Source: Frateuria terrea (GTDB lineage: Bacteria; Pseudomonadota; Gammaproteobacteria; Xanthomonadales; Rhodanobacteraceae). Taken from it: a stretch of DNA of 64,000 nt. The position numbers and the translations under genes were made by a program. The notes under the pieces are model-generated. The model was not told the origin of the DNA. It ran no database searches and was given only the letters and a program-made list of their open reading frames with translations. This document shows, one piece after another, positions 31,862 to 41,369 of this stretch (position 1 is its first letter; each line of letters starts with the position of its first letter). Location of the stretch: NCBI RefSeq assembly GCF_900115705.1, contig NZ_FOXL01000002.1, forward strand, positions 620,001 through 684,000, in the 5' to 3' direction.

Positions 31862-34263
31862 GCCGTCGCTTCCGCCCGTGGCGCTGGCTGCTGCTGGCCG
31901 TGCTGGTGCTGCTGGGGGTGACGTTCGCGGCGGGATGGTACCTGCTCGCCGGCAGCCGTGCGCGGCTCGAGGGCAAGCTGCGGGTGGCGGGCCTGACCGC
32001 GCCGGTCGAGATCACACGCGACGCCAGCGGCAGCGTCACCATCGAGGCGCGCAGCCGCGCCGATGCCACCTATGCGATCGGCTTCGTGCACGCGCAGGAG
32101 CGGTGGTTCGAGATGGACCTGATGCGCCGCGTGGCAGCCGGCGAACTGGCCGAGCTGGTCGGCAAGGCGGCGCTGGACAGCGACCTGGACATCCGCCGCC
32201 ATCGCCTGCGTTCCGTGGCGCAGGCGGCATACGCGGCGTTGACACCACGGCAGCAGCAGGTGGTGGACCGCTACCGCGACGGCGTCAACGCCGGCCTGGC
32301 CGATCTGCGCGAGAAGCCGTGGGAATATTTTCTGCTGGGTAGCGATCCGAAACCCTGGCGTTCGGAAGACACATCGCTGGTGATCGCCGCGATGTATCTG
32401 GACCTGCACGGCCACGGCCACGACACCCGCGAGCTCGATATCGCGCGCATGCGCGCGGCGTTGCCCGGTCCGTTGGTGGATTTCCTGCTGGCGCCGGACC
32501 CCGACTGGGAGGCGCCGATCACCGGCACGCTGTCGCACCCGCCGGTGATCCCCGATGCTTCGGTGTTCGATTTGCGCCGGGTGCCCGCCACCGCGGCGAT
32601 CCCGGCGGCCGACACGTCCAGCCGGAGCGACCGTTATCCCGGCAGCAACAACTTTGCCGTCGCCGGCGCGCTGACCGACAGCGGCGCGGCGATGCTGGCC
32701 AACGACATGCACCTGGGCCTGCGCGTGCCGGACATCTGGTTCCGCGCGCGCCTGCGCTATCCCGACACCAGTGCGCCCGGCGGCATCCGCGACGCGGTGG
32801 GCGTGACCCTGCCCGGCACGCCGGCGCTGATCGTCGGCTCCAACGGGCAGATCGCCTGGGGTTTCACCAACAGCTACGGCGACTGGATGGACTGGGTGCG
32901 GGTCACCGGCGATCCGGCCGACCCCTCGCGCTACAGGGTGCCCGGTGGCTGGGCCGCGATCGAGCACCACGCCGAGCGCATCCACATCAAGGACGCGCCC
33001 GACCGCGTGCTGGACGTGCAGGACACGCGCTGGGGCCCGATCCTGGCCAACGACACGGACGGCACGCCGCTGGCGCTCGCCTGGATCGCCCACTACCCGC
33101 GCGCCTACAACCTTGGCCTGATGCAGCTCGAGCGCGCGACCAGCGTCGCCGCAGCCCTGGAGCTGGCGCCGACCCTGGGCATGCCGCCGCAGAACCTGCT
33201 GGTGGCCGACCGCGAGGGCCACATCGGCTGGACCATTGCCGGCAACGCCATCCCGCTGCGCGCGCCGGAAAGCGAGCCACAGCTGCCGATGGACGGATCG
33301 CAGGCCAGCGGTACCTGGCAGGGCTGGGTTGCGCCCGCGCAATACCCGCGCGTGGTCGATCCGGCCGGCGGCCGCCTGTGGACCGCCAACAACCGGACGG
33401 CCGACGGTGCTGCGCTGGACCTGCTCGGCAACGGCGGCCACGACCTGGGTGCACGCGCCCAGCAGATCCGCGACGACCTGGCAGCGCACGGCGCGTTCAC
33501 CACGGGCAACCTGCTCGACATCCAGCTGGACGACCGCGCGGTGTTCCTCACGCCCTGGCAGCGCCTGCTGCAGGATACGTTGGCCGGCGCGCGTGATCCG
33601 GCGCTGCGGCAGATGCGCGAGCTCACCGCCAGCTGGCGCAACCGGGCCGCACCGGACAGCGTGGACTATCGGCTGGTGCGGGCCTTTCGTGACGAGGTGC
33701 ATCGGCTGGTGCTGGCGCCCTTCGTTGCGCGCGTGAGGGCACGCTTTGCGGATTTCGCCTGGCCTTACGGCGGGGGCAACGCCGAGGCAGCCGTGTGGTC
33801 GCTGCTGCGCGACCAGCCGGCGTGGCTGCTCGATCCACGCTACAAGAGCTGGAACGCGCTGCTGCAGGATGCCGCACGCCGCGTGGCGTCCACGCTCGGC
33901 ACACGTCCGGGCGGCCTGGCTGCCCGCACCTGGGGCGAGGTCAATCCGGCCCGCATCCGCCATCCGCTCTCGCCCGCGCTGCCGCGTTTCCTCACGCACT
34001 TTCTGGACATGCCCGACGAGCCGTTGCCGGGCGACGCCAACATGCCGCGCGTGGCCGCGCCGGGCTTCGGCGCCTCCGAGCGGCTGGCCGTGTCGCCCGG
34101 GCACGAGGCGCAGGGCATCCTGGAAATGCCCGGCGGACAGAGCGACAACCCGCTGGCGCCCTACTACGGCGCCGGGCACGCCGACTGGGTCGATGGCCGG
34201 CCGACGCCGCTAATGCCCGGGCCCGTGAAATGGACGCTGACCCTGCTCCCCAAATCTCCCTGA
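31858..34263 (+). CDS. Penicillin acylase family N-terminal-nucleophile amidase
   Basis: An 801-residue precursor with an N-terminal membrane helix or signal (residues 9-30). The Ntn-hydrolase processing site is present: a SRSDRYPGSNNFAVAG stretch where Ser begins the beta chain (SNNF). ATYAIGFVHAQERWFEMDLMRR marks the alpha chain. A later AKDxxGHIGW-type region (VADREGHIGWTIAGNAIP) is also typical. It splits itself into alpha and beta chains in the periplasm and hydrolyses an amide, e.g. acyl-homoserine lactones or penicillin-like amides; substrate unknown. Coupled by ATGA to the phosphodiester glycosidase. Confidence 0.92.
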   Translation: MSRRFRPWRWLLLAVLVLLGVTFAAGWYLLAGSRARLEGKLRVAGLTAPVEITRDASGSVTIEARSRADATYAIGFVHAQERWFEMDLMRRVAAGELAELVGKAALDSDLDIRRHRLRSVAQAAYAALTPRQQQVVDRYRDGVNAGLADLREKPWEYFLLGSDPKPWRSEDTSLVIAAMYLDLHGHGHDTRELDIARMRAALPGPLVDFLLAPDPDWEAPITGTLSHPPVIPDASVFDLRRVPATAAIPAADTSSRSDRYPGSNNFAVAGALTDSGAAMLANDMHLGLRVPDIWFRARLRYPDTSAPGGIRDAVGVTLPGTPALIVGSNGQIAWGFTNSYGDWMDWVRVTGDPADPSRYRVPGGWAAIEHHAERIHIKDAPDRVLDVQDTRWGPILANDTDGTPLALAWIAHYPRAYNLGLMQLERATSVAAALELAPTLGMPPQNLLVADREGHIGWTIAGNAIPLRAPESEPQLPMDGSQASGTWQGWVAPAQYPRVVDPAGGRLWTANNRTADGAALDLLGNGGHDLGARAQQIRDDLAAHGAFTTGNLLDIQLDDRAVFLTPWQRLLQDTLAGARDPALRQMRELTASWRNRAAPDSVDYRLVRAFRDEVHRLVLAPFVARVRARFADFAWPYGGGNAEAAVWSLLRDQPAWLLDPRYKSWNALLQDAARRVASTLGTRPGGLAARTWGEVNPARIRHPLSPALPRFLTHFLDMPDEPLPGDANMPRVAAPGFGASERLAVSPGHEAQGILEMPGGQSDNPLAPYYGAGHADWVDGRPTPLMPGPVKWTLTLLPKSP

Positions 34264-34357
34264 CCAGACCCCGCGAAGAGGTCGGATGAGGGGCGGGGCT
34301 GGCCCTCGGACTTCCACGAGAACCGTCCTGGCACCACGACGTCGCGGGCGATGCCGC

Positions 34358-34747
34358 TCAAGGCAACTCGTACTCGAACCCATATTCGTGCCGCCCCTGC
34401 TCGATGAGAATCGTCAGCTCGCCCCGAATCCCTTCCAGCGCGCCGGTACCCGAATCCGGCACTACCGACACGCGCAGGCCCGGCGTCCCGCGCTCCATCA
34501 GTCCGTAGTGCATCAGCACGAAGCTGCCTTCGCGCCCGTGCAGCGTGCCGGTCACCCGCTCGATCGCCACGTAGCCGGCCGAGCCCGGCACTTCGGTACC
34601 GGCCGAGAGCATCTCGCCCAGGCTGGTCGCCTCCAGATCGCCGTGGAAACGCTTGTCGATGCTCAGGCGCCCGAGGCCCGCCGGCTCCGTGCCGGGCGCG
34701 GGCGGTTGCGGGGCGAGCTTGACGTCGAAAGTGCCGCTGGCGTGCAT
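34358..34747 (-). CDS. DUF3224 domain protein
   Basis: A 129-residue protein of the DUF3224 family (calycin-like beta-barrel): HASGTFDVKLAPQ, SIDKRFHGDLEATSLGEML, VAIERVTGTLHGREGSFVLMHYG and LTILIEQGRHEYGFEYEL are diagnostic. The family is small and its role unknown, perhaps binding a small molecule. An AGGAG sits 8 bases before the ATG at 34747. It is divergent from the AraC-type gene at 34864 with about 115 bases between, which should hold both promoters. Confidence 0.88.
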   Translation of the reverse strand: MHASGTFDVKLAPQPPAPGTEPAGLGRLSIDKRFHGDLEATSLGEMLSAGTEVPGSAGYVAIERVTGTLHGREGSFVLMHYGLMERGTPGLRVSVVPDSGTGALEGIRGELTILIEQGRHEYGFEYELP

Positions 34748-34863
34748 GGAGAGCTCCTGTCGGATCGTGGATACGAGCCTCGTCGTGTGATCATGGCCGA
34801 GGACCGCGGGCCCAGCCATTGCACCACGCGCGCGGCCTCTGCGATTGGAAAAATGCGACCGCC

Positions 34864-35658
34864 ATGAACCCGGACCTCGGCCAACCCCGCGGCGTGCTCC
34901 GCCAGCACCTGGACGGCGAGCTCGAACATCGCCGGCATGCGCCCGATCCGGCGCTCGCCCCCTTCATCGAGCACTACTGGCGCGTGCGCTGGAAGCTCGA
35001 TGCCCCGCAGACGCAGGAGACCCTGCCGCACCCCAACGTGCAACTGATCATCGAGCGCGGGCTCTCGCGCATCTACGGCGTGCATGGCGGGCGCTTCGTG
35101 CGGGTGCTGGAGGGATGCGGCTGCGTGTTCGGCGTGAAGTTCCGCGCGGGCGGCTTCCATCCTTTCCTGCGGCGTCCGGTGGCCACGCTTGCCAATCGCT
35201 CGCTGCCGATCACGCGGGTGCTTTCCGGCGCCGCCTCGCTGGAGGCCGAGGTGCTGGCCTGCGATTCGATGGAGGCGATGGCTGCGGTCGTCGACCGCCA
35301 CCTGGTGGCGCACCTGCCCGCGCCCGATCCACAGGCGACCCGCGCAGGTGCGCTGGTGGCACGGATCGCGGCCGACCCGGCGCTCACCACGGTGCAGTCG
35401 CTGGCCGAGTCCGCCGGAATGGGCGTGCGCACGCTGCAGCGCCTGTTCGGCCAGTACGTGGGCGTGTCGCCGAAGTGGGTCATCAGCCGCTACCGCCTGC
35501 ACGAAGCGCTCGCGCAGATGCAGGCCGGGCGGGCGATCGCCTGGGCCGAGCTCGCGCTGTCGCTGGGCTACTTCGACCAGGCCCATTTCGTGCGCGACTT
35601 CACCCGGCTGGTCGGCCACCCGCCCGGGGAGTACGAACGCCGCGAAGGCCGGCACTGA
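34864..35658 (+). CDS. AraC-type regulator with DUF6597-like N-terminal domain
   Basis: A 264-residue AraC-family regulator. The N-terminal half (about 1-140: APFIEHYWRVRWKLD, LPHPNVQLIIERG, GVKFRAGGFHPFL) is the DUF6597-type sensor seen in many HTH regulators, followed by the two AraC helix-turn-helix motifs (VQSLAESAGMGVRTLQRLF and WAELALSLGYFDQAHFVRDFTRLVG). It probably senses a small effector and acts on the DUF3224, DGPF or sigma genes nearby; that is inference from position. Confidence 0.88.
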   Translation: MNPDLGQPRGVLRQHLDGELEHRRHAPDPALAPFIEHYWRVRWKLDAPQTQETLPHPNVQLIIERGLSRIYGVHGGRFVRVLEGCGCVFGVKFRAGGFHPFLRRPVATLANRSLPITRVLSGAASLEAEVLACDSMEAMAAVVDRHLVAHLPAPDPQATRAGALVARIAADPALTTVQSLAESAGMGVRTLQRLFGQYVGVSPKWVISRYRLHEALAQMQAGRAIAWAELALSLGYFDQAHFVRDFTRLVGHPPGEYERREGRH

Positions 35659-35737
35659 CCTGCGCATTGTCGAAATCCGGCCCGCCGGCCCGTCGTGCCA
35701 TCAGGAACCGGCACTCCGCCGATCCGAGGAGACGACG

Positions 35738-36163
35738 ATGCGATGCATGGTGATGGTCCGCGCCACGGCGGAATCGGAAGCCGGCGTGATGCCGAGCGAA
35801 AAGCTGCTGCGCGAGATGACGGCATTCAACGAGGAACTGGTGAAGGCCGGCGTGATGCTCGCCGGCGAGGGCCTGCAGCCGAGCGCGCGCGGCAAGCGCG
35901 TGTACTTCGCCGGCGGCGGTCGCAGCGTGGTGGACGGCCCCTTCGCCGAAGCCAAGGAGCTGATCGCCGGTTTCTGGCTGTGGCAGGTGCGCTCAATGGA
36001 CGAGGCGCTGGAATGGGTGCGCCGCTGCCCCGCGCCGTTCGAAGGCGAATGCTCGATCGAGATCCGCCCGCTGCTCGAAGCGGAGGATTTCGGCGAGGCG
36101 ATGACACCCGAGCTGCGCGCCGCAGAGGAACGCATGCGCGGGGAGATCGCCGGCAAGACATGA
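35738..36163 (+). CDS. YciI/DGPF-domain protein
   Basis: A 141-residue YciI-like (DGPF) protein with the diagnostic SVVDGPFAEAKELIAGFWLW and a C-terminal ECSIEIRPL. DGPF proteins are the conserved partner of ECF42-type sigma factors, whose gene follows 126 bases downstream. The pairing strongly suggests a shared regulatory module. Starts at 35738 with a GAGGAGACGACG-like ribosome site. Confidence 0.92.
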   Translation: MRCMVMVRATAESEAGVMPSEKLLREMTAFNEELVKAGVMLAGEGLQPSARGKRVYFAGGGRSVVDGPFAEAKELIAGFWLWQVRSMDEALEWVRRCPAPFEGECSIEIRPLLEAEDFGEAMTPELRAAEERMRGEIAGKT

Positions 36164-36226
36164 CGCGTCGGATTGGCTTGGCTTGAGCCCGCCCGCTGCT
36201 CATTCGCGCGGTGCACGGTGAGCTGT

Positions 36227-36254
36227 AGCCCGCCCTGCAGGTCCTCCGCGGGCT
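36227..36254. repeat. Short inverted repeat before the sigma gene
   Basis: AGCCCGC (36227-36233) and GCGGGCT (36248-36254) form a 7-bp stem with a 14-base loop. It lies 35 bases before the sigma ATG. It could be a REP-like palindrome, an operator, or a hairpin that limits translation. Confidence 0.4.
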
Positions 36255-36289
36255 TGCCCGCCTTCCCGTGCGATGGTCTGATCGGCCGC

Positions 36290-37558
36290 ATGAGCCAAGC
36301 CGATACCCACCGCGCGATTGAAACCGTCTGGCGCCTGGAGGCGCCCAAGCTGGTCGCCGCGTTGATCCGCGTCGTGCGCGACATCGACCTTGCCGAAGAA
36401 CTGGCGCAGGACGCGCTGGTCGCGGCGCTGGAACGCTGGCCGACCTCGGGCGTGCCGGACAACCCCGGCGCCTGGCTGATGACGGCGGCCAAGCGGCGCG
36501 GCATCGACCTGCTGCGGCACCGCCAGCTGGTCGAGCGCAAGCACGCGGCGCTGGATGGCGATCCGGAGCACGAGGCGTTCACGATGCCCAACCTGGAAGC
36601 GCTCGACGACGACATCGGTGACGACCTGTTGCGGCTGATCTTCACCGCCTGCCATCCGGCGCTCTCGACCGAGGCGCAGGTGGCGCTCACCCTGCGCCTG
36701 CTCGGTGGCCTCACCACAGCCGAGATCGCCCGCGCCTTCCTCGCTTCCGAGCCGACCATCGCCCAGCGCATCGTGCGCGCCAAGCGCACCCTGGCCGACA
36801 AGCGCGTGCCGTTCGAGGTGCCGCGCGCAGAGGAGCTGTCCTCGCGCCTTGCCGCGGTGCTCGGCGTGATCTACCTCATTTTCAACGAGGGCTACACCGC
36901 GACCGCCGGCGACGACTGGATGCGTCCGGCGCTGTGCGAGGAGGCCCTGCGCCTGGGCCGCACCCTGGTCGGATTGATGCCACGCGAGCCAGAGGTGCTG
37001 GGGCTGCTGGCGCTGATGGAGATCCAGGCCTCGCGCAGCCGTGCGCGCGTGGGCGCGAATGGCCGGCCGGTCCTGTTGCTGGAACAGAACCGCGCGCTGT
37101 GGGACCAGTTGCTGATCCATCGTGGCCTGGAGCTACTGGAGCGGGCCGGCAGGCTCGGCGGCGCCGAGGGGCCGTACGCCTTGCAGGCGGCGATCGCCGC
37201 GTGCCACGCCCGCGCGCCCACGGCGGAGGCGACCGACTGGACGCGCATCGCGGCGCTCTACGCCCGGCTCGCCCACGCGGCGCCCTCGCCGGTGGTGGAA
37301 CTCAACCGCGCGGTGGCGGTGGCGATGGCCGACGGGCCTGCCGCCGGGCTGGCGCTGGTCGATGCCTTGCGCGCTGACCCGGCGCTGTCCGGCTATCACC
37401 TGCTGCCGGCGGTACGCGGGGATCTGCTGGCGAAACTGGGGCGCGGCGGCGAGGCACGCCTGGAGTTCGAGCGGGCCGCGGGGATGACGCTCAACGCGCA
37501 GGAGCGGGCGGTGATGCTGGAGCGGGCGGCGAAGTGTGGATCGACGGCTGCGCCGTAG
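36290..37558 (+). CDS. ECF sigma factor, ECF42-like with C-terminal TPR domain
   Basis: A 422-residue sigma factor. Region 2 (about 10-80: ELAQDALVAALERWP, NPGAWLMTAAKRRGIDLLR) and region 4 (about 115-170: ARAFLASEPTIAQRIVRAKRTL) are followed by a long C-terminal extension (about 180-422, TPR/DUF6596-like helices: VIYLIFNEGYTA, LLEQNRALWDQ, VVELNRAVAVAMADG). This architecture and the preceding DGPF gene define the ECF42 group, in which the C-terminal domain is thought to control the sigma itself in place of an anti-sigma factor. No anti-sigma gene is seen here, consistent with that group. Confidence 0.92.
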   Translation: MSQADTHRAIETVWRLEAPKLVAALIRVVRDIDLAEELAQDALVAALERWPTSGVPDNPGAWLMTAAKRRGIDLLRHRQLVERKHAALDGDPEHEAFTMPNLEALDDDIGDDLLRLIFTACHPALSTEAQVALTLRLLGGLTTAEIARAFLASEPTIAQRIVRAKRTLADKRVPFEVPRAEELSSRLAAVLGVIYLIFNEGYTATAGDDWMRPALCEEALRLGRTLVGLMPREPEVLGLLALMEIQASRSRARVGANGRPVLLLEQNRALWDQLLIHRGLELLERAGRLGGAEGPYALQAAIAACHARAPTAEATDWTRIAALYARLAHAAPSPVVELNRAVAVAMADGPAAGLALVDALRADPALSGYHLLPAVRGDLLAKLGRGGEARLEFERAAGMTLNAQERAVMLERAAKCGSTAAP

Positions 37559-37579
37559 GAGCACCTTTCGCCAGCGCGG

Positions 37580-37616
37580 CCCCTCACCCCAGCCCGCTCT
37601 CCCCGGAGGGAGGGCG
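37580..37616. repeat. GC-rich palindromic repeat (CTCTCCCC family), forward orientation
   Basis: CCCCTCACCCCAGCCCGCTCTCCCCGGAGGGAGGGCG. It lies in the short convergent gap between the ECF42 sigma and dapE. It seems to be a lone copy. Confidence 0.7.
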
Positions 37617-37642
37617 CCAGGAGCGCACCCTGCTCACCGCTC

Positions 37643-38776
37643 TCAGGCCAGCAGCCTTTCGCAGATAGCCTGGTAGAGCGCCGGCAACCGTTCGAGGTCG
37701 CCCACGGCGACGCACTCGTCCACCTTGTGGATCGTCGCGTTGACCGGTCCCAGCTCCACCACCTCGGCGCCCAGCGGTGCGATGAAACGCCCGTCGGACG
37801 TGCCGCCGCCGGTGCTCTGCTCCGGGTCCACCCCGCAGAGCTCGAGGCACACGGCCCGCACCGTCTCCCGCAAACGCCCACCGGGAGGGCTCAGGAACGG
37901 CTCGCCGGACAGGTTCCAGTCCGGCTGCCAGTCAAGGCCGTAGCGATCGAGGATCGCTTCGGTCCGCGCGCGCAGCTCGGCGGCCGTGCTTGCCGTGGAA
38001 TAACGGAAATTGACCTGCGCCACCAGCGTGCCGGGGATCACGTTGGTCGCTCCCGTGCCGGCGTTGAGGTTGGAGACCTGGAACGAGGTCGGCGGGAAAT
38101 CCGCGTTGCCCTCGTCCCAGCGCGTGGCCGCAAGCTCCACCAGTGCCGGGGCGAAGGCATGGATGGGGTTTATGGCTTTCTCCGGATAGGCCACGTGGCC
38201 CTGGACACCGCGCACGGTGAGCGTGGCCGACAGCGAGCCGCGCCGGCCGACGCGCACCAGATCGCCGAGCCGCCGCTTCGACGACGGCTCGCCCACCACG
38301 CACCAGTCCAGCCGTTCCCCGCGGGTGCGAAAGGCGTCGGTCACCTGTCGCACGCCGTCGAGGTTGGTCGGCCCTTCCTCGTCGCTGGTCAGCAGCAGGG
38401 CGACCCGACCCGCGTGGTGCGGATGCGCGGCCACGAAACGCTCCAGCGCCACCACCATCGCCGCGACCGAGCCCTTCATGTCGGCGGCGCCGCGACCGTA
38501 CAGGCAGCCGCCGCGCACCTCCGGTTCGAACGGCGCGCTTTGCCAGGACGACTCGGGGCCGCTGGGCACCACGTCGGTGTGGCCGAGGAAGACCAGCGTG
38601 GGGCCGCCGCTGCCATGCGTGGCCCAGAGGTTGTCCACCTCGCCATGGCGCAGGTGTTCGATGGCGAAGCCGGCGCCGGTCAGGCGCCCGGCGATCAACG
38701 CCTGGCAGCCGGCGTCCTCGGGGGTCGTCGAACGGCGGGCGATCAGGTCACAGGCCAGTTCCAGCACATCGCTCAT
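37643..38776 (-). CDS. dapE: Succinyl-diaminopimelate desuccinylase
   Basis: A 377-residue M20 zinc peptidase-family enzyme that hydrolyses N-succinyl-LL-diaminopimelate to LL-DAP for lysine and peptidoglycan. Metal ligands are in place: His66 (FLGHTDVV), Asp99 (GRGAADMKG), Glu133/Glu134 (TSDEEGP) and a later GTSDGRFIA. The dimerisation lid domain (about 180-290) is normal. It is the last gene of the dapD-arsC-dapE minus-strand group. The start at 38776 gives the family's usual length. Confidence 0.95.
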   Translation of the reverse strand: MSDVLELACDLIARRSTTPEDAGCQALIAGRLTGAGFAIEHLRHGEVDNLWATHGSGGPTLVFLGHTDVVPSGPESSWQSAPFEPEVRGGCLYGRGAADMKGSVAAMVVALERFVAAHPHHAGRVALLLTSDEEGPTNLDGVRQVTDAFRTRGERLDWCVVGEPSSKRRLGDLVRVGRRGSLSATLTVRGVQGHVAYPEKAINPIHAFAPALVELAATRWDEGNADFPPTSFQVSNLNAGTGATNVIPGTLVAQVNFRYSTASTAAELRARTEAILDRYGLDWQPDWNLSGEPFLSPPGGRLRETVRAVCLELCGVDPEQSTGGGTSDGRFIAPLGAEVVELGPVNATIHKVDECVAVGDLERLPALYQAICERLLA

Positions 38777-38850
38777 GGTGCCCTCGCAATCGCTCCAAAC
38801 ATCCACTTCCGCCCGGGGGTCTGCCGGCGAGCGCGGGCTCGCCCTGCCAC

Positions 38851-39207
38851 TCACTTGCCGAACAGCTTCTTGAAGCCGTTGTCGGTGAAGCCCACCCTCA
38901 CCGACCCATCGTCCTGCACCACCACCGGCCGGCGCACCAGCGCGGGGTACTCCTTCAGCAACAGCGTCCACTCCGGATCGCTGCCCGGGTTCTTGCGCTG
39001 CGGCAGCAGGTTGCGCCAGGTGGTGGAGGACTTGTTGACCAGCTTCTCCCAGCCGCCCAGCTGCTGCGCCCAGGCCTTGAGCGTGGCCGCCGGCACCGGA
39101 TCGGCGCGGTAGTCGACGAATGTGTGCGGCACCTCGAAGCGTGCCAGCCAGTTGCGCGCCTTCCTGCAGGTATCGCAGTTGGGCAAGCCGTACAGCCGCG
39201 CGCTCAT
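38851..39207 (-). CDS. ArsC/Spx-family reductase-like protein (YffB)
   Basis: A 118-residue thioredoxin-fold protein of the ArsC family. The CDTC motif (Cys11, Cys14) and the sequence [16 protein letters not shown] are typical of the YffB/ArsC-like subgroup found next to dap genes. It is not a confirmed arsenate reductase: YffB lacks the activity in other species. It overlaps dapD by 4 bases (its ATG is within the dapD stop), so the two are cotranslated. Confidence 0.88.
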   Translation of the reverse strand: MSARLYGLPNCDTCRKARNWLARFEVPHTFVDYRADPVPAATLKAWAQQLGGWEKLVNKSSTTWRNLLPQRKNPGSDPEWTLLLKEYPALVRRPVVVQDDGSVRVGFTDNGFKKLFGK

Positions 39208-40031
39208 TCGGCGCTCCTCAGCAGTTCGTTGATGCCGGTCTTGGCGCGCGTTCTCTCGTCCACCTGCTTGACGATCACCGCGGCGTACAGGCTGTGGCTG
39301 CCGTCCTTCGCCGGCAGGCTGCCGGCCACCACCACGCTGCCGGCCGGGATGCGGCCGTAGCTGACCTCGCCGGTGGCACGGTTGTAGATGCGGGTGGACT
39401 GGCCCAGGAACACGCCCATGCCGATCACGCTGCCCTTCTCCACTACCACGCCCTCGACCACCTCCGAGCGCGCCCCGATGAAGCATTCGTCCTCGATGAT
39501 GGTCGGGTTGGCCTGCAGCGGCTCCAGCACCCCACCGATGCCGACGCCGCCGGACAGGTGTACGCGCGCACCGATCTGCGCGCAGGAACCGACCGTGGCC
39601 CAGGTATCGACCATCGTGGCGGGCCCGACGTAGGCGCCGATGTTGACGTAGCTCGGCATCAGCACCGCGTCCTTGGCGATGTGCGCGCCGCGGCGCACCA
39701 GCGCGCCGGGCACCACGCGCGCACCGAGCATTTCCAGTTCGGCGTCGTTGCCGTGGCCGAAGCGCAGCGGCACCTTGTCGAAGGCCAGCGCCGCGCCGCC
39801 GTCGACCACCCGGTTGCCATTGATGCGGAAGTACAGCAGCACCGCCTTCTTCAGCCACGGGTTGACCTTCCAGCCGCCCTTGCCGTCCGGCTCGGCCACG
39901 CGCTGCTCGCCGGACTCGAGCAGGTCCATCACCTGGGCCAGCGCCGGACGCAGGTGGGTTTCGATCTCGCTCTGGGTGAGTTCGTTGCGGCGCTCGAAGG
40001 CGTCGTCGATCAGGCTGTCGATGGAGGGCAT
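39204..40031 (-). CDS. dapD: Tetrahydrodipicolinate N-succinyltransferase
   Basis: A 275-residue left-handed beta-helix succinyltransferase acting on tetrahydrodipicolinate, the step before DapE. Hexapeptide repeats run through the middle ([49 protein letters not shown]), with the [23 protein letters not shown]-terminus. Length matches E. coli DapD (274). First gene of the dapD-arsC-dapE operon. Confidence 0.95.
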   Translation of the reverse strand: MPSIDSLIDDAFERRNELTQSEIETHLRPALAQVMDLLESGEQRVAEPDGKGGWKVNPWLKKAVLLYFRINGNRVVDGGAALAFDKVPLRFGHGNDAELEMLGARVVPGALVRRGAHIAKDAVLMPSYVNIGAYVGPATMVDTWATVGSCAQIGARVHLSGGVGIGGVLEPLQANPTIIEDECFIGARSEVVEGVVVEKGSVIGMGVFLGQSTRIYNRATGEVSYGRIPAGSVVVAGSLPAKDGSHSLYAAVIVKQVDERTRAKTGINELLRSAE

Positions 40032-40185
40032 GGAAGCGCGCCTTGATGGATGCATGCGGAAACGCCCAAGTATACGGAGAGGGCGGGCGCGCACGCCGGA
40101 AAACTCAAGTTCGCGCACGCGCTGCCGATGTCCCTTCGCTCCGCAAGCGGCTCGCGCGCTTCGGCGGAGCCGGAGAAGCGAAGCC

Positions 40186-41301
40186 ATGCCACGGCGCCCG
40201 ATCGACCCGGCCGAAATCACGGTCGGACAACCTTTACGCTTCAATGCCTACGACGCCAGGGGCAAGCTGCTCATGCGGCTGGGCCAGGTGATCGGCAACG
40301 AGGCGCAGCTGGAAAAGCTGCTGCAGCACGGGATCTTCTACGGCACCGAGGAAGAGTGCCGCGGCCCGTTCCTGCCACCGGCACCCTCGCCGCTGGCGCA
40401 GGTGATCGACGCGCGCGAGCGGCTGCAGGTGCTCCTGGCCGATCCGACGCCGGCGGATTTCCCCGGCTCCGTGGCGGAAATCGCCGAACGGGTCCGTGCG
40501 GCCTGCCGGCGCCAGCCCGACGTGGCGCTGGCCAGCATCCTGCTGCGCACCGATGGGCCCTACGGCACCCGCCACGCGGTCAACGCCGCGATCGCCTGCC
40601 AGCTCACCGGCGCGGCGGTGGGGCTGGATCCGTCCGAACTGGCGGCCACCGTGTCCGCCGCGCTGACCATGAACATCGGCATGTTCGAGCTGCACGACCA
40701 GCTGGTCGCGCTGGAGGGGCCGCTGTCGGACGAGCAGCACGCAGTGGTGCGTGCGCACTGCCAAGTCGGTGTGGCGCGACTGCGCGACCACGGCATCGCC
40801 AGCGCCGCCTGGCTCAATGCCGTGCGCGACCACCACGAGCGTGCCGACGGCAGCGGCTATCCCGGCGGCAAGCGGGGCGAGGAGATCGGCCGGCCGGCGC
40901 GCCTGCTGGCCCTGGCGGACGTCTATTGCGCACGCGTGTCCGGCCGCGACTACCGGCCGCCACTGCAGCCCAACCTCGCGCTGCGCTGGCTGTTCCTCAA
41001 CGAAGGCGCGGCGCTGGACGAACGGCTGGCGCGCATGTTCATCAAGACACTGGGCATCTATCCACCCGGCACCGGCGTGCGCCTGCGCAACGGCTCGGTC
41101 GCGGTGGTCACCCAGCGCGGGGCCTCAGGCCACCAGCCGGTGGTCGCCTCGCTCACCACCCACGATGGCCTGCGCACGTCGACCCCGATCCGCCGCCGCG
41201 GCGACGTCGAAGCACACGCGGTCGCCGAAGTGGTCGACCTCGGCGCCCTGGATATCCGGGTGGACATGGAGGCATTGTGGGGCGCCGACGCGGCGGCGTG
41301 A
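40186..41301 (+). CDS. Degenerate HD-GYP-type protein
   Basis: A 371-residue protein with an N-terminal region of about 110 residues (the DUF3391-like [15 protein letters not shown] start) and an HD-GYP domain. The first ligand His130 (TRHAVNAA), His191 (RAHCQVG) and the [12 protein letters not shown] segment (215-226) are present. But the HD dyad of HDIGK is replaced: residues 161-166 read TMNIGM, so the metal-binding His-Asp and the Lys are missing. c-di-GMP hydrolysis by the usual bimetal site is therefore unlikely; it may bind c-di-GMP without cutting it. Starts at 40186 with GGAGAAG 10 bases upstream. Divergent from dapD. Confidence 0.85.
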   Translation: MPRRPIDPAEITVGQPLRFNAYDARGKLLMRLGQVIGNEAQLEKLLQHGIFYGTEEECRGPFLPPAPSPLAQVIDARERLQVLLADPTPADFPGSVAEIAERVRAACRRQPDVALASILLRTDGPYGTRHAVNAAIACQLTGAAVGLDPSELAATVSAALTMNIGMFELHDQLVALEGPLSDEQHAVVRAHCQVGVARLRDHGIASAAWLNAVRDHHERADGSGYPGGKRGEEIGRPARLLALADVYCARVSGRDYRPPLQPNLALRWLFLNEGAALDERLARMFIKTLGIYPPGTGVRLRNGSVAVVTQRGASGHQPVVASLTTHDGLRTSTPIRRRGDVEAHAVAEVVDLGALDIRVDMEALWGADAAA

Positions 41302-41369
41302 TCCTCCGACGCATGCTGGAACACGGCTGGCGCGCGGCCGCAGGGCACCCCGGCCGCATCCAGGCGCTT

